This document shows, in pieces, positions 1 to 8,265 of a DNA stretch of 64,000 bases. How positions within the stretch are numbered: the stretch's first letter is position 1; each line of letters begins with the position of its first letter. A program made the translations under genes and the position numbers. The stretch comes from Streptomyces sp. AP-93 (lineage in GTDB: Bacteria; Actinomycetota; Actinomycetes; Streptomycetales; Streptomycetaceae), in contig NZ_JALGBX010000023.1 in the NCBI RefSeq assembly GCF_022808175.1, forward strand, positions 1-64,000, given 5' to 3'. Below the pieces are notes generated by a model, which worked only from the letters and a program-made list of their open reading frames with translations, had not been told where the DNA came from and did not search any database.

Positions 1-73
1 CAGGTCGTTCGTCACACATCGACGTTGGACGCCCTCGTCTCATGTCCGCAGGCGATCCCTTGGACTCATTCAT

Positions 74-1303
74 CTAGCGGATGGGCATGCCCGAGAGGGT
101 GCGGGCGATCACCAGGCGCTGGATCTCGCTCGTGCCCTCGAAGATGGTGTAGATCGCGCTGTCGCGGTGCATGCGCTCCACCGGGTACTCACGGGTGAAG
201 CCGTTGCCGCCGAGGATCTGGACCGCCTGCGCGGTGACCTTCTTCGCGGTCTCGCTCGCGAAGAGCTTCGACATCGAGCCCTCGGCCGAGGTGAAGGGCT
301 TGCCCGCGACCGCCATCCAGGAGGCCCGCCACACCAGCAGCCGGGCCGCGTCGATGGAGGTCCGCATGTCCGCGAGCTGGAAGGCGACGCCCTGGTTGTC
401 GATGATCGGCCGCCCGAACTGCGTACGGGTCTTCGCGTAGTCCAGCGCCACCTCGTACGCGGCGCGCGCCGTGCCGACCGCCATCGCGCCGACGGCTGGG
501 CGGGAGGCCTCGAAGGTGGCCATGGCCGCGTTCTTCACGCGCTCCCCACCGCCCGCCTTGGCCCGCTCGTGGGCCCGCGCGAGCCGCTCGTCCAGCTTCT
601 CCTTGCCGCCGAGCAGGCAGGAACCGGGGATCCGTACGTCCTCCAGCACCACTTCGGCGGTGTGCGAGGCGCGGATGCCGTGCTTCTTGAACTTCTGCCC
701 CTGCGACAGGCCCGGGGTGTTCGGCGGCACGATGAAGGAGGCGTGCCCCTTGGTCCCGAGCTCCGGGTCGACGACGGCCACCACGATGTGGACATTGGCG
801 ATGCCGCCGTTGGTCGCCCAGGTCTTGGTGCCGTTGAGGACCCATTCGTCCGTGGCCTGCTCGTACACGGCGCGGGTGCGCATCGCGCCGACGTCGGAGC
901 CGGCGTCGGGCTCGGAGGAGCAGAAGGCGGCGACCTTCACGTCGTCGGGGGTGCCGTACATCTGGGGGATCCAGGTGCCGATCTGCTCCTCGGTGCCGTT
1001 GGCGACGACGCCGATGGCGGCGAGCCCGGTGCCGACGATCGACAGCGCGATGCCCGCGTCGCCCCAGAACAGCTCCTCCATGGCCATCGGGATGCCGAGG
1101 CCGGTGGGGTCGAAGAACTGCTGGGCGTAGAAGTCGAGGGAGTAGATGCCGACCTTGGCGGCCTCCTGGATGACGGGCCACGGAGTCTCTTCGCGCTCGT
1201 CCCATTCCGCGGCGGCGGGGCGGATCACGTCGGCGGCGAAGCCGTGGATCCAGTCCCGTACCTGCTTCTGGTCGTCGTTGAGCTCCATGGTGAACTCCGC
1301 CAT
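74..1303 (-). CDS. Acyl-CoA dehydrogenase (FadE-type)
   Basis: A 409-residue flavoprotein of normal length for acyl-CoA dehydrogenases, which oxidise acyl-CoA thioesters to 2-enoyl-CoA and pass electrons to ETF. An N-terminal helical domain, a central beta domain (AAFCSSEPDAGSD) and a C-terminal helical domain can be followed in order. Near the end, YTIFEGTSEIQRL carries the family's catalytic glutamate (about residue 389) and the GTSEIQ flavin/acyl contact. The gene is divergent from a TetR regulator at 1507, with two inverted repeats between them, so it is probably that regulator's target. Substrate chain length cannot be told from sequence. Bases 1-73 show no feature. Confidence 0.95.
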   Translation of the reverse strand: MAEFTMELNDDQKQVRDWIHGFAADVIRPAAAEWDEREETPWPVIQEAAKVGIYSLDFYAQQFFDPTGLGIPMAMEELFWGDAGIALSIVGTGLAAIGVVANGTEEQIGTWIPQMYGTPDDVKVAAFCSSEPDAGSDVGAMRTRAVYEQATDEWVLNGTKTWATNGGIANVHIVVAVVDPELGTKGHASFIVPPNTPGLSQGQKFKKHGIRASHTAEVVLEDVRIPGSCLLGGKEKLDERLARAHERAKAGGGERVKNAAMATFEASRPAVGAMAVGTARAAYEVALDYAKTRTQFGRPIIDNQGVAFQLADMRTSIDAARLLVWRASWMAVAGKPFTSAEGSMSKLFASETAKKVTAQAVQILGGNGFTREYPVERMHRDSAIYTIFEGTSEIQRLVIARTLSGMPIR

Positions 1304-1347
1304 GTCCCCTCCAGCTTTCTCTGCACAGTAGTGGCCGACACACGGCA

Positions 1348-1397
1348 GTTACCAACGGTAACCCTCACTCCGACTCCAGTCTGTTACCGGCCGGTAA
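1348..1397. promoter_or_regulatory. Paired TetR-type operator candidates
   Basis: Two inverted repeats share the half-sites TTACC and GGTAA. Site 1 is GTTACC-AAC-GGTAAC at 1348-1362 and site 2 is the perfect palindrome TTACCGGCCGGTAA at 1384-1397, centres about 35 bp apart. They lie between the dehydrogenase start (1303, minus) and the TetR gene start (1507, plus), as expected for a local repressor controlling both. Binding is inferred. Confidence 0.6.
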
Positions 1398-1506
1398 GCA
1401 CTGTCAAGCAGCAGCGATCACGGACCGCCGATGAGATCACCACGGTGTGCGGGGTGTTACGTTGCGTGGGCCTCAGGACATCGCAAGGGCGGGGAGTGAA
1501 CAGGGC

Positions 1507-2151
1507 ATGGAGACCACACGGCAGTCCGGCGAGCCGGGAGCGGGCGAGCGCCGGCGGCGGGAGCTGCTGGAGGCCGCCGACCGGGTCGTCCTCAGGGACG
1601 GACCCAAGGCGTCCATGAACGCCATCGCGGCGGAGGCCGGGATCACCAAGCCCATCCTCTACCGCCACTTCGGCGACAAGGCGGGCCTCTACCAGGCCCT
1701 GGCCGTCCGGCACACGGACGCCCTGCTCGACTCGCTGCGCGCGGCGCTGGACGCGCCCGCCGAGCGGCGCAGACGGGTGGAGGCCACCCTCGACACCTAT
1801 CTCGCGGCGATCGAGGCCCGGCCCCAGGTCTACCGCTTCCTCATGCACCCGGCCGAGGACTCCCAGGCCCCCGAGCGCGGCTTCGACGTCGGCCTGCACT
1901 CGGCCCCGCTGCTGCGCCGCCTGGGCGAGGAACTGGCCCAGGTGATCGGCGAACGCGTGGACCTGGGCCCCGGCGGCGAACGCCTGGCCCGGGTCTGGGG
2001 CCACGGCATCGTCGGCATGATGCACGCGGCGGGCGACTGGTGGCTCGGCGAACGCCCCTGCGAACGCGCGGACCTCGTCAGCGCCCTCACCGACCTCCTG
2101 TGGGGCCGCCTGGCCACAGCCGGCAACCGGGCGGACGGCCCGGGCTTCTGA
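1507..2151 (+). CDS. TetR/AcrR family transcriptional regulator
   Basis: A 214-residue one-component regulator. The N-terminal helix-turn-helix (about residues 20-60) includes GPKASMNAIAAEAGITKP and LYRHFGDKAGL, the classic TetR DNA-binding signature. The remainder is a variable ligand-binding and dimerisation domain. The in-frame reading extends upstream to 1447, but ATG at 1507 gives the normal length and directly precedes METTRQSGEP. Divergence from the acyl-CoA dehydrogenase suggests that it senses an acyl-CoA or related lipid; this is inference from context. It converges on the deformylase gene. Confidence 0.93.
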   Translation: METTRQSGEPGAGERRRRELLEAADRVVLRDGPKASMNAIAAEAGITKPILYRHFGDKAGLYQALAVRHTDALLDSLRAALDAPAERRRRVEATLDTYLAAIEARPQVYRFLMHPAEDSQAPERGFDVGLHSAPLLRRLGEELAQVIGERVDLGPGGERLARVWGHGIVGMMHAAGDWWLGERPCERADLVSALTDLLWGRLATAGNRADGPGF

Positions 2152-2231
2152 GCGAATCCCGCCCCACGCAACCCGTCCGGGCACATCCGGCCGGGCCACA
2201 TCAGCCTGAAATACCGCAGGCCGTCCGCAGG

Positions 2232-2786
2232 CTAGTCGCGCAGCGCCGCCGCGCCCCAGTCGGTCTTGCGGATGGCCCGCCGCAGGCGCCGGGCCCGCAG
2301 CCCGGTCACACGGTCCGCGTACACCGCCCCCGCGAGGTGATCGCACTCGTGCTGAAGGCACCGCGCGAAGAAACCGGTCCCGGTGATCCGTACGGCCGCG
2401 CCGTCCGAGGTGACACCCTCCACCACCGCGCTGTCGTAGCGGAGCGTCCCCGCCTCCAGCCCCGGCAGGGACAGGCAGCCCTCGGGGCCCACGAACTCGT
2501 CCCCGTCGGCGGACACCAGACGGGGATTGACGATGTGCCCGACGTGGCGGACGTCCTCGTCGTCGGGGCAGTCGTACACGAACACCCGCTGCCCGACGCC
2601 GATCTGGTTCGCGGCGAGGCCGACGCCCTGGGCGGCGTACATCGTGGCGAACATGTCCTCGATGAGCCGGTCGAGGGCCGGGCCGAACTCGGTGACTTCC
2701 GCGCAAGCGGAATGGAGCACCGGGTCGCCCAGCAGGCTCATGGTGCGGACGATGCCGGAGGTACCGGGGAGGGGGCGCTGTCGCAT
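2232..2786 (-). CDS. def: Peptide deformylase
   Basis: A 184-residue metalloenzyme that removes the N-formyl group from nascent peptides. All three family motifs are present: GVGLAANQ at 54-61, EGCLSLPG with metal ligand Cys104, and QHECDHL with ligands His146 and His150 and catalytic Glu147. The EGCLSLPG form is that of active deformylases. Streptomycetes normally carry several paralogues, so essentiality of this copy cannot be judged. It converges on the TetR gene and is divergent from murT. Confidence 0.96.
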   Translation of the reverse strand: MRQRPLPGTSGIVRTMSLLGDPVLHSACAEVTEFGPALDRLIEDMFATMYAAQGVGLAANQIGVGQRVFVYDCPDDEDVRHVGHIVNPRLVSADGDEFVGPEGCLSLPGLEAGTLRYDSAVVEGVTSDGAAVRITGTGFFARCLQHECDHLAGAVYADRVTGLRARRLRRAIRKTDWGAAALRD

Positions 2787-2909
2787 GGCGGTAAGGGTAC
2801 GACGGGCGACTATATGAGGAGATCTTCGGCAGACCGGGGGCGCCGCGGTCCGGGCGCGGGCAGGTCATGGATAGGCTGGGGGCGACCGACGCAAGGAGGA
2901 CAAGGGACG

Positions 2910-4148
2910 ATGGCAGGCAACACAGAGCCGCTTTCGCCGCGGGCCAAGCTGGCCGTGACGGCGGGCAAGGCCGCGGCGGCGGTGTCGCGGGCCGCGGGAC
3001 GCGGAAGCGGATCGGTGATCGGAGGCAAGGTCGCGCTCAAGCTCGACCCCGATCTCCTCGGCGCGCTGGCGCAGCATCTCGACGTCGTCCTCGTCTCGGC
3101 GACGAACGGCAAGACCACGACGACCCGGCTCATCGCGGAGGCCCTGCGGGCCAGCGGCCCGGTCGTCTCGAACGCGCTGGGCGCGAACATGCCCGCGGGC
3201 ATCACCTCCGCCCTGGCGGGCGGCTCGGACGCCAAGTACGGCGTCATCGAGGTGGACGAGAAGTACCTGGCCGGAGTGGCCCGGGACGTCACCCCCAAGG
3301 TGATCGCCCTGCTGAACCTCTCCCGCGACCAGCTGGACCGCGCCGCCGAGACCCGCATGCTCGCGGAGAAGTGGCGCGAGGGCCTCTCGGGTTCCAAGGC
3401 GGTCGTCGTCGCGAACTGCGACGACCCGCTGATCGTGTGGGCCGCCTCCTCCTCGCAGAACGTGGTGTGGGTCGCGGCCGGCCAGGAGTGGAAGGACGAC
3501 GCCTGGTCGTGCCCCTCCTGCGGTGGCGTCATGCAGCGTCCGGGCGACGACTGGTTCTGCGGCGAGTGCGGTTTCCGGCGTCCCACCCCGAGCTGGGTGC
3601 TCTCCGGTGACCACGTGCTCGACCCGCACGGCAGCGCCTGGCCGATCAGCCTCCAGCTCCCGGGCCGCGCCAACAAGGCGAACGCCGCCACCTCGGCCGC
3701 GGTGGCAGCCGTCTTCGGCGTCCCGCCGCAGGTGGCGCTGGAGCGGATGTACCAGGTGCAGGCCGTCGCCGGACGCTACGACGTGGTGAGCTTCCAGGGC
3801 CGCGAACTGCGCCTGCTGCTCGCGAAGAACCCGGCCGGCTGGCTGGAGACCTTCTCCCTGATCGACCCGCCGCCGACCCCGGTGATCCTGTCGGTGAACG
3901 CACGCGGCGCGGACGGCACCGACACCTCCTGGCTGTGGGACGTGGACTACCCGCGCCTGGCCGGCCACCCGATCTTCGTGATCGGCGACCGCAAGCTCGA
4001 CCTCGCGGTCCGTCTGGAAGTCGCGGGCCTGGACTTCCGGGTGTGCGAGACCCTCGACGAGGCCGTGCAGCTGGCGCCGCCCGGGCAGATCGAGCTGATC
4101 GCCAACTACACCGCTTTCCAGGACGTGCGCCGCCGCGTCGGCAACTAG
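2910..4148 (+). CDS. murT: Lipid II isoglutaminyl synthase, MurT subunit
   Basis: A 412-residue Mur-ligase-like subunit which, with GatD, amidates the D-glutamate of lipid II to D-isoglutamine. Residues 64-72 form the ATP-binding loop ATNGKTTTT. Cys201, Cys204, Cys217 and Cys220 (CPSC...CGEC) form the zinc ribbon typical of MurT. The Mur ligase C-terminal domain follows. ATG at 2910 is preceded by AAGGAGG at 2893-2899; the longer in-frame reading overlaps the def gene and is not credible. gatD follows after 19 bp, so the two are co-transcribed. Confidence 0.95.
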   Translation: MAGNTEPLSPRAKLAVTAGKAAAAVSRAAGRGSGSVIGGKVALKLDPDLLGALAQHLDVVLVSATNGKTTTTRLIAEALRASGPVVSNALGANMPAGITSALAGGSDAKYGVIEVDEKYLAGVARDVTPKVIALLNLSRDQLDRAAETRMLAEKWREGLSGSKAVVVANCDDPLIVWAASSSQNVVWVAAGQEWKDDAWSCPSCGGVMQRPGDDWFCGECGFRRPTPSWVLSGDHVLDPHGSAWPISLQLPGRANKANAATSAAVAAVFGVPPQVALERMYQVQAVAGRYDVVSFQGRELRLLLAKNPAGWLETFSLIDPPPTPVILSVNARGADGTDTSWLWDVDYPRLAGHPIFVIGDRKLDLAVRLEVAGLDFRVCETLDEAVQLAPPGQIELIANYTAFQDVRRRVGN

Positions 4149-4167
4149 TACCCATAAGGACAAGAGC

Positions 4168-4896
4168 ATGAGCGACAACAGCCTGCGTCTGGTGTGGGTC
4201 TACCCCGACCTGCTCAGCACGTACGGAGACCAGGGCAACGCCCTGGTCGTCGAGCGCCGGGCCCGCCGGCGCGGCCTGGACGTACAGCGCGTGGACGTGC
4301 GCAGCGACCAGCCGATCCCGACCTCGGGCGACATCTACCTGATCGGCGGCGGCGAGGACCGGCCGCAGCGGCTGGCCGCGGAGCGGCTGGTGCGCGACGG
4401 CGGTCTGGAGCGCGCCGTCTCGAACGGGGCGATCGTCTTCTCCGTCTGCGCCGGGTACCAGATCCTGGGCCAGGAGTTCGTCAACGACGTCGGCGAGCGT
4501 CAGCAGGGCCTCGGCCTGCTGGACGTGGTGACCGTGCGCGGCGAGGGCGAGCGGTGCGTCGGCGACGTGCTGGCGGACATCGACCCGCGGCTCGGGCTGC
4601 CGCAGCTGACCGGCTTCGAGAACCACCAGGGCGTCACGCACCTCGGCCCGACGGCCAGGCCGTTCGCCCACACCCGGTTCGGCCGGGGCAACGGCACCGG
4701 TGACGGCACCGAAGGTGCGTACAACGACACGGTGTTCGGCACGTACATGCACGGTCCCGTGATGGCGCGCAACCCGCAGATCGCGGACCTGCTGCTGAAG
4801 CTGGCCCTCGACGTGAACGCGCTGCCGCCCATCGACGACCGCTGGTACGACGCGCTGCGCGCCGAGCGGATCGCTGCGGCCGCGCAGCCCGCGTAG
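4168..4896 (+). CDS. gatD: Lipid II isoglutaminyl synthase, GatD glutaminase subunit
   Basis: A 242-residue class I (triad) glutamine amidotransferase of the CobB/CobQ-like type. It supplies ammonia from glutamine to MurT for peptidoglycan stem-peptide amidation. The nucleophile Cys94 lies in FSVCAGYQILG and the catalytic His195 in GTYMHGPVMARN; IGGGEDRPQ is the glutamine-binding loop region. Start ATG at 4168 follows AAGGAC. It is the second gene of murT-gatD and is followed by a strong hairpin at 4926. Confidence 0.95.
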   Translation: MSDNSLRLVWVYPDLLSTYGDQGNALVVERRARRRGLDVQRVDVRSDQPIPTSGDIYLIGGGEDRPQRLAAERLVRDGGLERAVSNGAIVFSVCAGYQILGQEFVNDVGERQQGLGLLDVVTVRGEGERCVGDVLADIDPRLGLPQLTGFENHQGVTHLGPTARPFAHTRFGRGNGTGDGTEGAYNDTVFGTYMHGPVMARNPQIADLLLKLALDVNALPPIDDRWYDALRAERIAAAAQPA

Positions 4897-4925
4897 CCGC
4901 ACCGGCACCGCCGATACCCGGCGTT

Positions 4926-4965
4926 CGGCCCGGATTCCCCTCGGGGTGTCCGGGCCGACGTGTTT
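4926..4965 (+). terminator. Hairpin terminator after murT-gatD
   Basis: Perfect 9-bp stem CGGCCCGGA (4926-4934) and TCCGGGCCG (4949-4957), followed by a short T run at 4962-4965. This is the only hairpin here with a classical T tail, 29 bp after the gatD stop. Confidence 0.75.
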
Positions 4966-5096
4966 TCGTACGACTGATCTGACCAGCATGTGGAGGATGG
5001 TTCAGTCCACCCTCGATCCGCTTGTAGGGTGCTGGGTAGTTCCAACCGGACGACGTGGTCCGGTCGTCGGCCCACGTTGCAAAGGTCCTTCCTGCC

Positions 5097-6125
5097 ATGC
5101 GCATAGGTGTGCTCACTTCCGGAGGCGACTGCCCCGGCCTCAATGCCGTCATCCGCTCCGTCGTGCACCGCGCCGTCGTCGACCACGGGGACGAGGTCAT
5201 CGGTTTCCACGACGGCTGGCGCGGCCTGCTGGAGTGCGACTACCGCAAGCTCGACCTGGATGCCGTGAGCGGCATCCTGGCCCGTGGCGGAACGATTCTG
5301 GGCTCCTCCCGGGTCCAGCCCGCCCATCTGCGCGACGGTGTGGAGCGGGCCCGCGGCCACGTCGCCGATCTCGGCCTGGACGCCATCATCCCGATCGGCG
5401 GCGAAGGCACCCTGAAGGCCGCGAACCTGCTCTCGCAGGGCGGTCTGCCGATCGTCGGCGTCCCCAAGACGATCGACAACGACATCGCCTCGACCGACGT
5501 GACCTTCGGCTTCGACACCGCCGTCGGGGTCGCCACCGAGGCACTGGACCGGCTGAAGACCACCGCCGAGTCCCACCAGCGCGTGATGGTCGTGGAGGTC
5601 ATGGGCCGCCACACCGGCTGGATCGCCCTGCACTCGGGCATGGCGGCCGGCGCGCACGCGATCGTCGTACCGGAGCGCCCCTTCGACATCGAGGAGCTGA
5701 CGGCGATCGTCGGCGAACGCTTCGAGCAGGGCAAGCGCTTCGCGATCGTCGTGGTCGCCGAGGGCGCCAAGCCCGCCGAGGGCAGCTCGATGGCCCTGGA
5801 GGAGGGCGGCACCGACATGTACGGCCACGAGCGGTTCGCCGGCATCGGCAACCGCCTCGCCGTCGAGCTGGAGGACCGGCTCGGCAAGGAGGCCCGCCCG
5901 GTCATCCTGGGCCACGTCCAGCGCGGCGGCACGCCCACCGCGTACGACCGCGTCCTCGCGACCCGCTTCGGCTGGCACGCGGTGGAGGCGGCCCACCGGG
6001 GCGAGTTCGGGATGCTCACGGCGCTGCGCGGCACGGACATCGTCATGGTCCCGCTCGACGAGGCGGTCCAGACCCTGAAGACGGTCCCGTCCGAGCGCTA
6101 CGCCGAGGCGCAGAACGTTTTGTGA
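5097..6125 (+). CDS. pfkA: 6-phosphofructokinase (actinobacterial ATP type)
   Basis: A 342-residue glycolytic enzyme phosphorylating fructose 6-phosphate at the committed step. The start is RIGVLTSGGDCPGLNAVIR, with the phosphate-binding GGDCPG loop. GGEGT places glycine at the position that favours ATP over PPi, while PKTIDND carries lysine in place of the E. coli glycine. That mixed combination is the one I associate with actinobacterial ATP-dependent enzymes. MGRHTGWIA is the substrate-binding segment. ATG at 5097 gives the canonical N-terminus. The 200 bp upstream holds a terminator and a small inverted repeat around 5049-5066. Streptomycetes have several pfk paralogues. Confidence 0.93.
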   Translation: MRIGVLTSGGDCPGLNAVIRSVVHRAVVDHGDEVIGFHDGWRGLLECDYRKLDLDAVSGILARGGTILGSSRVQPAHLRDGVERARGHVADLGLDAIIPIGGEGTLKAANLLSQGGLPIVGVPKTIDNDIASTDVTFGFDTAVGVATEALDRLKTTAESHQRVMVVEVMGRHTGWIALHSGMAAGAHAIVVPERPFDIEELTAIVGERFEQGKRFAIVVVAEGAKPAEGSSMALEEGGTDMYGHERFAGIGNRLAVELEDRLGKEARPVILGHVQRGGTPTAYDRVLATRFGWHAVEAAHRGEFGMLTALRGTDIVMVPLDEAVQTLKTVPSERYAEAQNVL

Positions 6126-6157
6126 TCTTTTCCCTCTCCTGCGTGTCTTTCCTGTAA

Positions 6158-6191
6158 TGGCCGCCCCCGGACGATTTCCCGTCCGGGGGCG
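6158..6191 (+). terminator. Hairpin terminator after pfkA
   Basis: Perfect 13-bp stem GCCGCCCCCGGAC (6158-6170) and its complement (6179-6191) around an 8-base loop, extendable by A/T pairs past a single bulged G. It lies 33 bp after the pfkA stop and argues that the next gene starts downstream of it. Confidence 0.8.
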
Positions 6192-6234
6192 GCATTACTG
6201 TGGTGGGGCACCACGGGTCAAGGGAGTGAAGAGA

Positions 6235-7197
6235 TTGAGTTACCTCGCGCACGACGGCATGGACATGCACGACATGGACCTGCCGCCCTTCACCCTCGGG
6301 CGCGGGCTGGAGTTCTCCTTCGACGCCTTCTTCCTGATCGGCTCGCTCCTCGGCCTCGCGCTGTACGGGTGGGGCGTGGTGCGGCTGCGCCGGCGCGGGG
6401 ACTCCTGGCCGGTCGGGCGGACGGTCGCCTTCACCATCGGCGTGCTGAGCGTGGCCCTGGTGATGTGCACCAAGCTGAACGACTACGGCATGGTCATGTT
6501 CAGCGTGCACATGGTCCAGCACATGGTGATCAGCATGCTCAGCCCGATCCTGCTGCTGCTGGGCGCACCCGTGACGCTGGCGCTGCGCGCGCTGCCGCCG
6601 GCGGCCCGCGGCCACAAGGGGCCGCGCGAGCTGCTGCTGATGCTCCTGCACAGCCGGTACATGAAGGTGATCACCCATCCGGTGTTCACCATCCCGATGT
6701 TCATCGCCAGCCTCTACGGCCTGTACTTCACCCCGCTCTTCGACTTCCTGATGGGGTCGAAGCCGGGCCACATCGCGATGATGGTGCACTTCCTCGCCGT
6801 CGGCCTCATCTTCTTCTGGCCGATCATGGGCGTGGACCCGGGCCCGCACCGCCCCGGCTACGTGATGCGGATGCTGGAGCTGTTCGCCGGAATGCCCTTC
6901 CACGCCTTCTTCGGCATCGCGCTGATGATGGGCAGCGAGCCGATGATCAAGACGTACGCGAACCCGCCCGCCTCCCTCGGCATCGACCCGCTGCTCGACC
7001 AGCAGTGGGGCGGCGGCATCGCCTGGGCCTTCAGCGAAATCCCCTCGGTCCTGGTGCTGATCGCGCTGGTCTACCAGTGGTACCACTCGGAACAGCGGGC
7101 CGCGAAGCGCTCCGACCGCTCCGAGGACCGCAACGGGGACCAGGAGCTGGCGGCCTACAACTCGTATCTCGCCTCGCTCCAAGCGCGTGGCCAGTAG
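6235..7197 (+). CDS. CtaG-like cytochrome c oxidase assembly membrane protein
   Basis: About 320 residues with at least seven hydrophobic membrane segments, matching the caa3_CtaG family tied to copper delivery and assembly of haem-copper oxidase. Histidine- and methionine-rich stretches (HDGMDMHDMD at the N-terminus; SVHMVQHMVISM in a helix) are plausible copper ligands. The open frame runs back to 6157, but the pfkA terminator lies within it. I therefore chose TTG at 6235, preceded by GGGAG at good spacing; GTG at 6226 is the alternative. The C-terminal tail is charged and probably cytoplasmic. Confidence 0.88.
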   Translation: MSYLAHDGMDMHDMDLPPFTLGRGLEFSFDAFFLIGSLLGLALYGWGVVRLRRRGDSWPVGRTVAFTIGVLSVALVMCTKLNDYGMVMFSVHMVQHMVISMLSPILLLLGAPVTLALRALPPAARGHKGPRELLLMLLHSRYMKVITHPVFTIPMFIASLYGLYFTPLFDFLMGSKPGHIAMMVHFLAVGLIFFWPIMGVDPGPHRPGYVMRMLELFAGMPFHAFFGIALMMGSEPMIKTYANPPASLGIDPLLDQQWGGGIAWAFSEIPSVLVLIALVYQWYHSEQRAAKRSDRSEDRNGDQELAAYNSYLASLQARGQ

Positions 7198-7229
7198 CGC
7201 GGGACCACCTTCAGGCGCCACCATGGGGC

Positions 7230-7388
7230 ATGACCGGATCCGTGAAGGCGATGGCAGTGATGACCTTCGCCTCTCTGGTGGCGATCGCCACGTATTCCGT
7301 GGCCCTCGGAAGCAACGGCTGGCTGTGGTTCGGCTGGGTGGTGCTGGGGCTGCTCACCGCGGGAATGGCTGCTTCGGACGGTGCCTGA
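7230..7388 (+). CDS. Small membrane protein, 52 residues
   Basis: A short open frame with ATG at 7230, 32 bp after the CtaG-like gene. The product has two hydrophobic segments (about residues 8-26 and 30-46, with NGWLWFGWVVLG) and almost no soluble part. Its position between the CtaG-like gene and plsC suggests the same transcript. The function is unknown. Streptomyces genomes commonly have a small membrane protein at this type of position, which together with normal codon bias makes it likely real. A weak GGGG precedes the start. Confidence 0.65.
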   Translation: MTGSVKAMAVMTFASLVAIATYSVALGSNGWLWFGWVVLGLLTAGMAASDGA

Positions 7389-7464
7389 GCCGCCGCTCCC
7401 TCCGACTCCTGGTGAGCCGTCCGTAGGATGTCCGTGACCGCGGGACGTCGACGGGAGCCGCCTG

Positions 7465-8175
7465 GTGTTCTACCACTTGCTCAAGCACGTGATCCTGGGG
7501 CCGCTGCTGCGGCTCCTGTTCCGTCCCCGCATCGAAGGACTGGAGAACATCCCGCAGGACGGGGCCGCGATCATCGCGGGCAACCACCTGTCCTTCTCCG
7601 ATCACTTCCTGATGCCCGCGATCCTCAAGCGGCGCATCACCTTCCTCGCGAAGGCCGAGTACTTCACCGGACCGGGTGTGAAGGGACGGCTGACCGCCGC
7701 CTTCTTCCGCAGCGCCGGCCAGATCCCGGTCGACCGCTCCGGCAAGGACGCCGGGCAGGCCGCGCTCCGCGAGGGGCTCGGGGTGCTGTCCAAGGGCGAG
7801 CTGCTCGGCATCTATCCGGAGGGCACCCGCTCGCACGACGGGCGGCTGTACAAGGGCAAGGTCGGAGTGGCGGCGATGGCGCTGGGCGCCGCGGTGCCCG
7901 TCGTCCCGTGCGCGATGGTCGGGACCTTCGAGATCCAGCCGCCCGGACAGAAGATCCCCAAGATCCGCCGGGTCACGATCCGCTTCGGCCGGCCGCTGGA
8001 CTTCTCCCGGTACGCGGGGATGGAGGGCGAGCGGGCCGCCCTGCGGGCCATCACCGACGAGATCATGTACGAGGTCCTCGCCCTGTCCGGCCAGGAGTAC
8101 GTGGACCGGTACGCCGCCGAGGTCAAGGCCGAGGAAGAGGAAGCGCGGAAGAAGGCCCGGCGCAGGACGCGCTGA
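7465..8175 (+). CDS. 1-acyl-sn-glycerol-3-phosphate acyltransferase (PlsC family)
   Basis: A 236-residue acyltransferase that adds the second acyl chain to lysophosphatidate, or a related lysophospholipid, at the membrane. The catalytic motif HX4D is NHLSFSD (His41, Asp46). The substrate-binding motif YPEGTRS has Glu118-Arg121. A conserved PVVPCAMVGTFE segment follows. GTG at 7465 is preceded by GGGAG at 7453. The lysine/glutamate-rich C-terminus (KAEEEEARKKARRR) is basic and typical of actinobacterial members. It converges on the peptidase gene. Confidence 0.93.
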   Translation: MFYHLLKHVILGPLLRLLFRPRIEGLENIPQDGAAIIAGNHLSFSDHFLMPAILKRRITFLAKAEYFTGPGVKGRLTAAFFRSAGQIPVDRSGKDAGQAALREGLGVLSKGELLGIYPEGTRSHDGRLYKGKVGVAAMALGAAVPVVPCAMVGTFEIQPPGQKIPKIRRVTIRFGRPLDFSRYAGMEGERAALRAITDEIMYEVLALSGQEYVDRYAAEVKAEEEEARKKARRRTR

Positions 8176-8176
8176 G

Positions 8177-8238
8177 CCTTCTCCCGTGCCGGGCCCTTCC
8201 CGTGCCGGGCCCTTCCCGTGCCGGGCCCTTCCCGTGCG
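8177..8238. repeat. 16-bp tandem repeat between convergent genes
   Basis: Three copies of a 16-bp unit, GGGCCCTTCCCGTGCC, at 8191-8206, 8207-8222 and 8223-8238 (the last ends in G), preceded by a degenerate partial copy from 8177. It begins immediately after the acyltransferase stop and fills the gap before the convergent peptidase gene. Each unit carries the palindrome GGGCCC. Confidence 0.9.
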
Positions 8239-8265
8239 GGTCGGAGCCGTTGCCTCCCGGTCCGG

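Noticed and set aside
6157..6234. Longer N-terminus for the CtaG-like protein
   Set aside because: It would be encoded across the pfkA terminator hairpin and shows no membrane-protein or conserved features.
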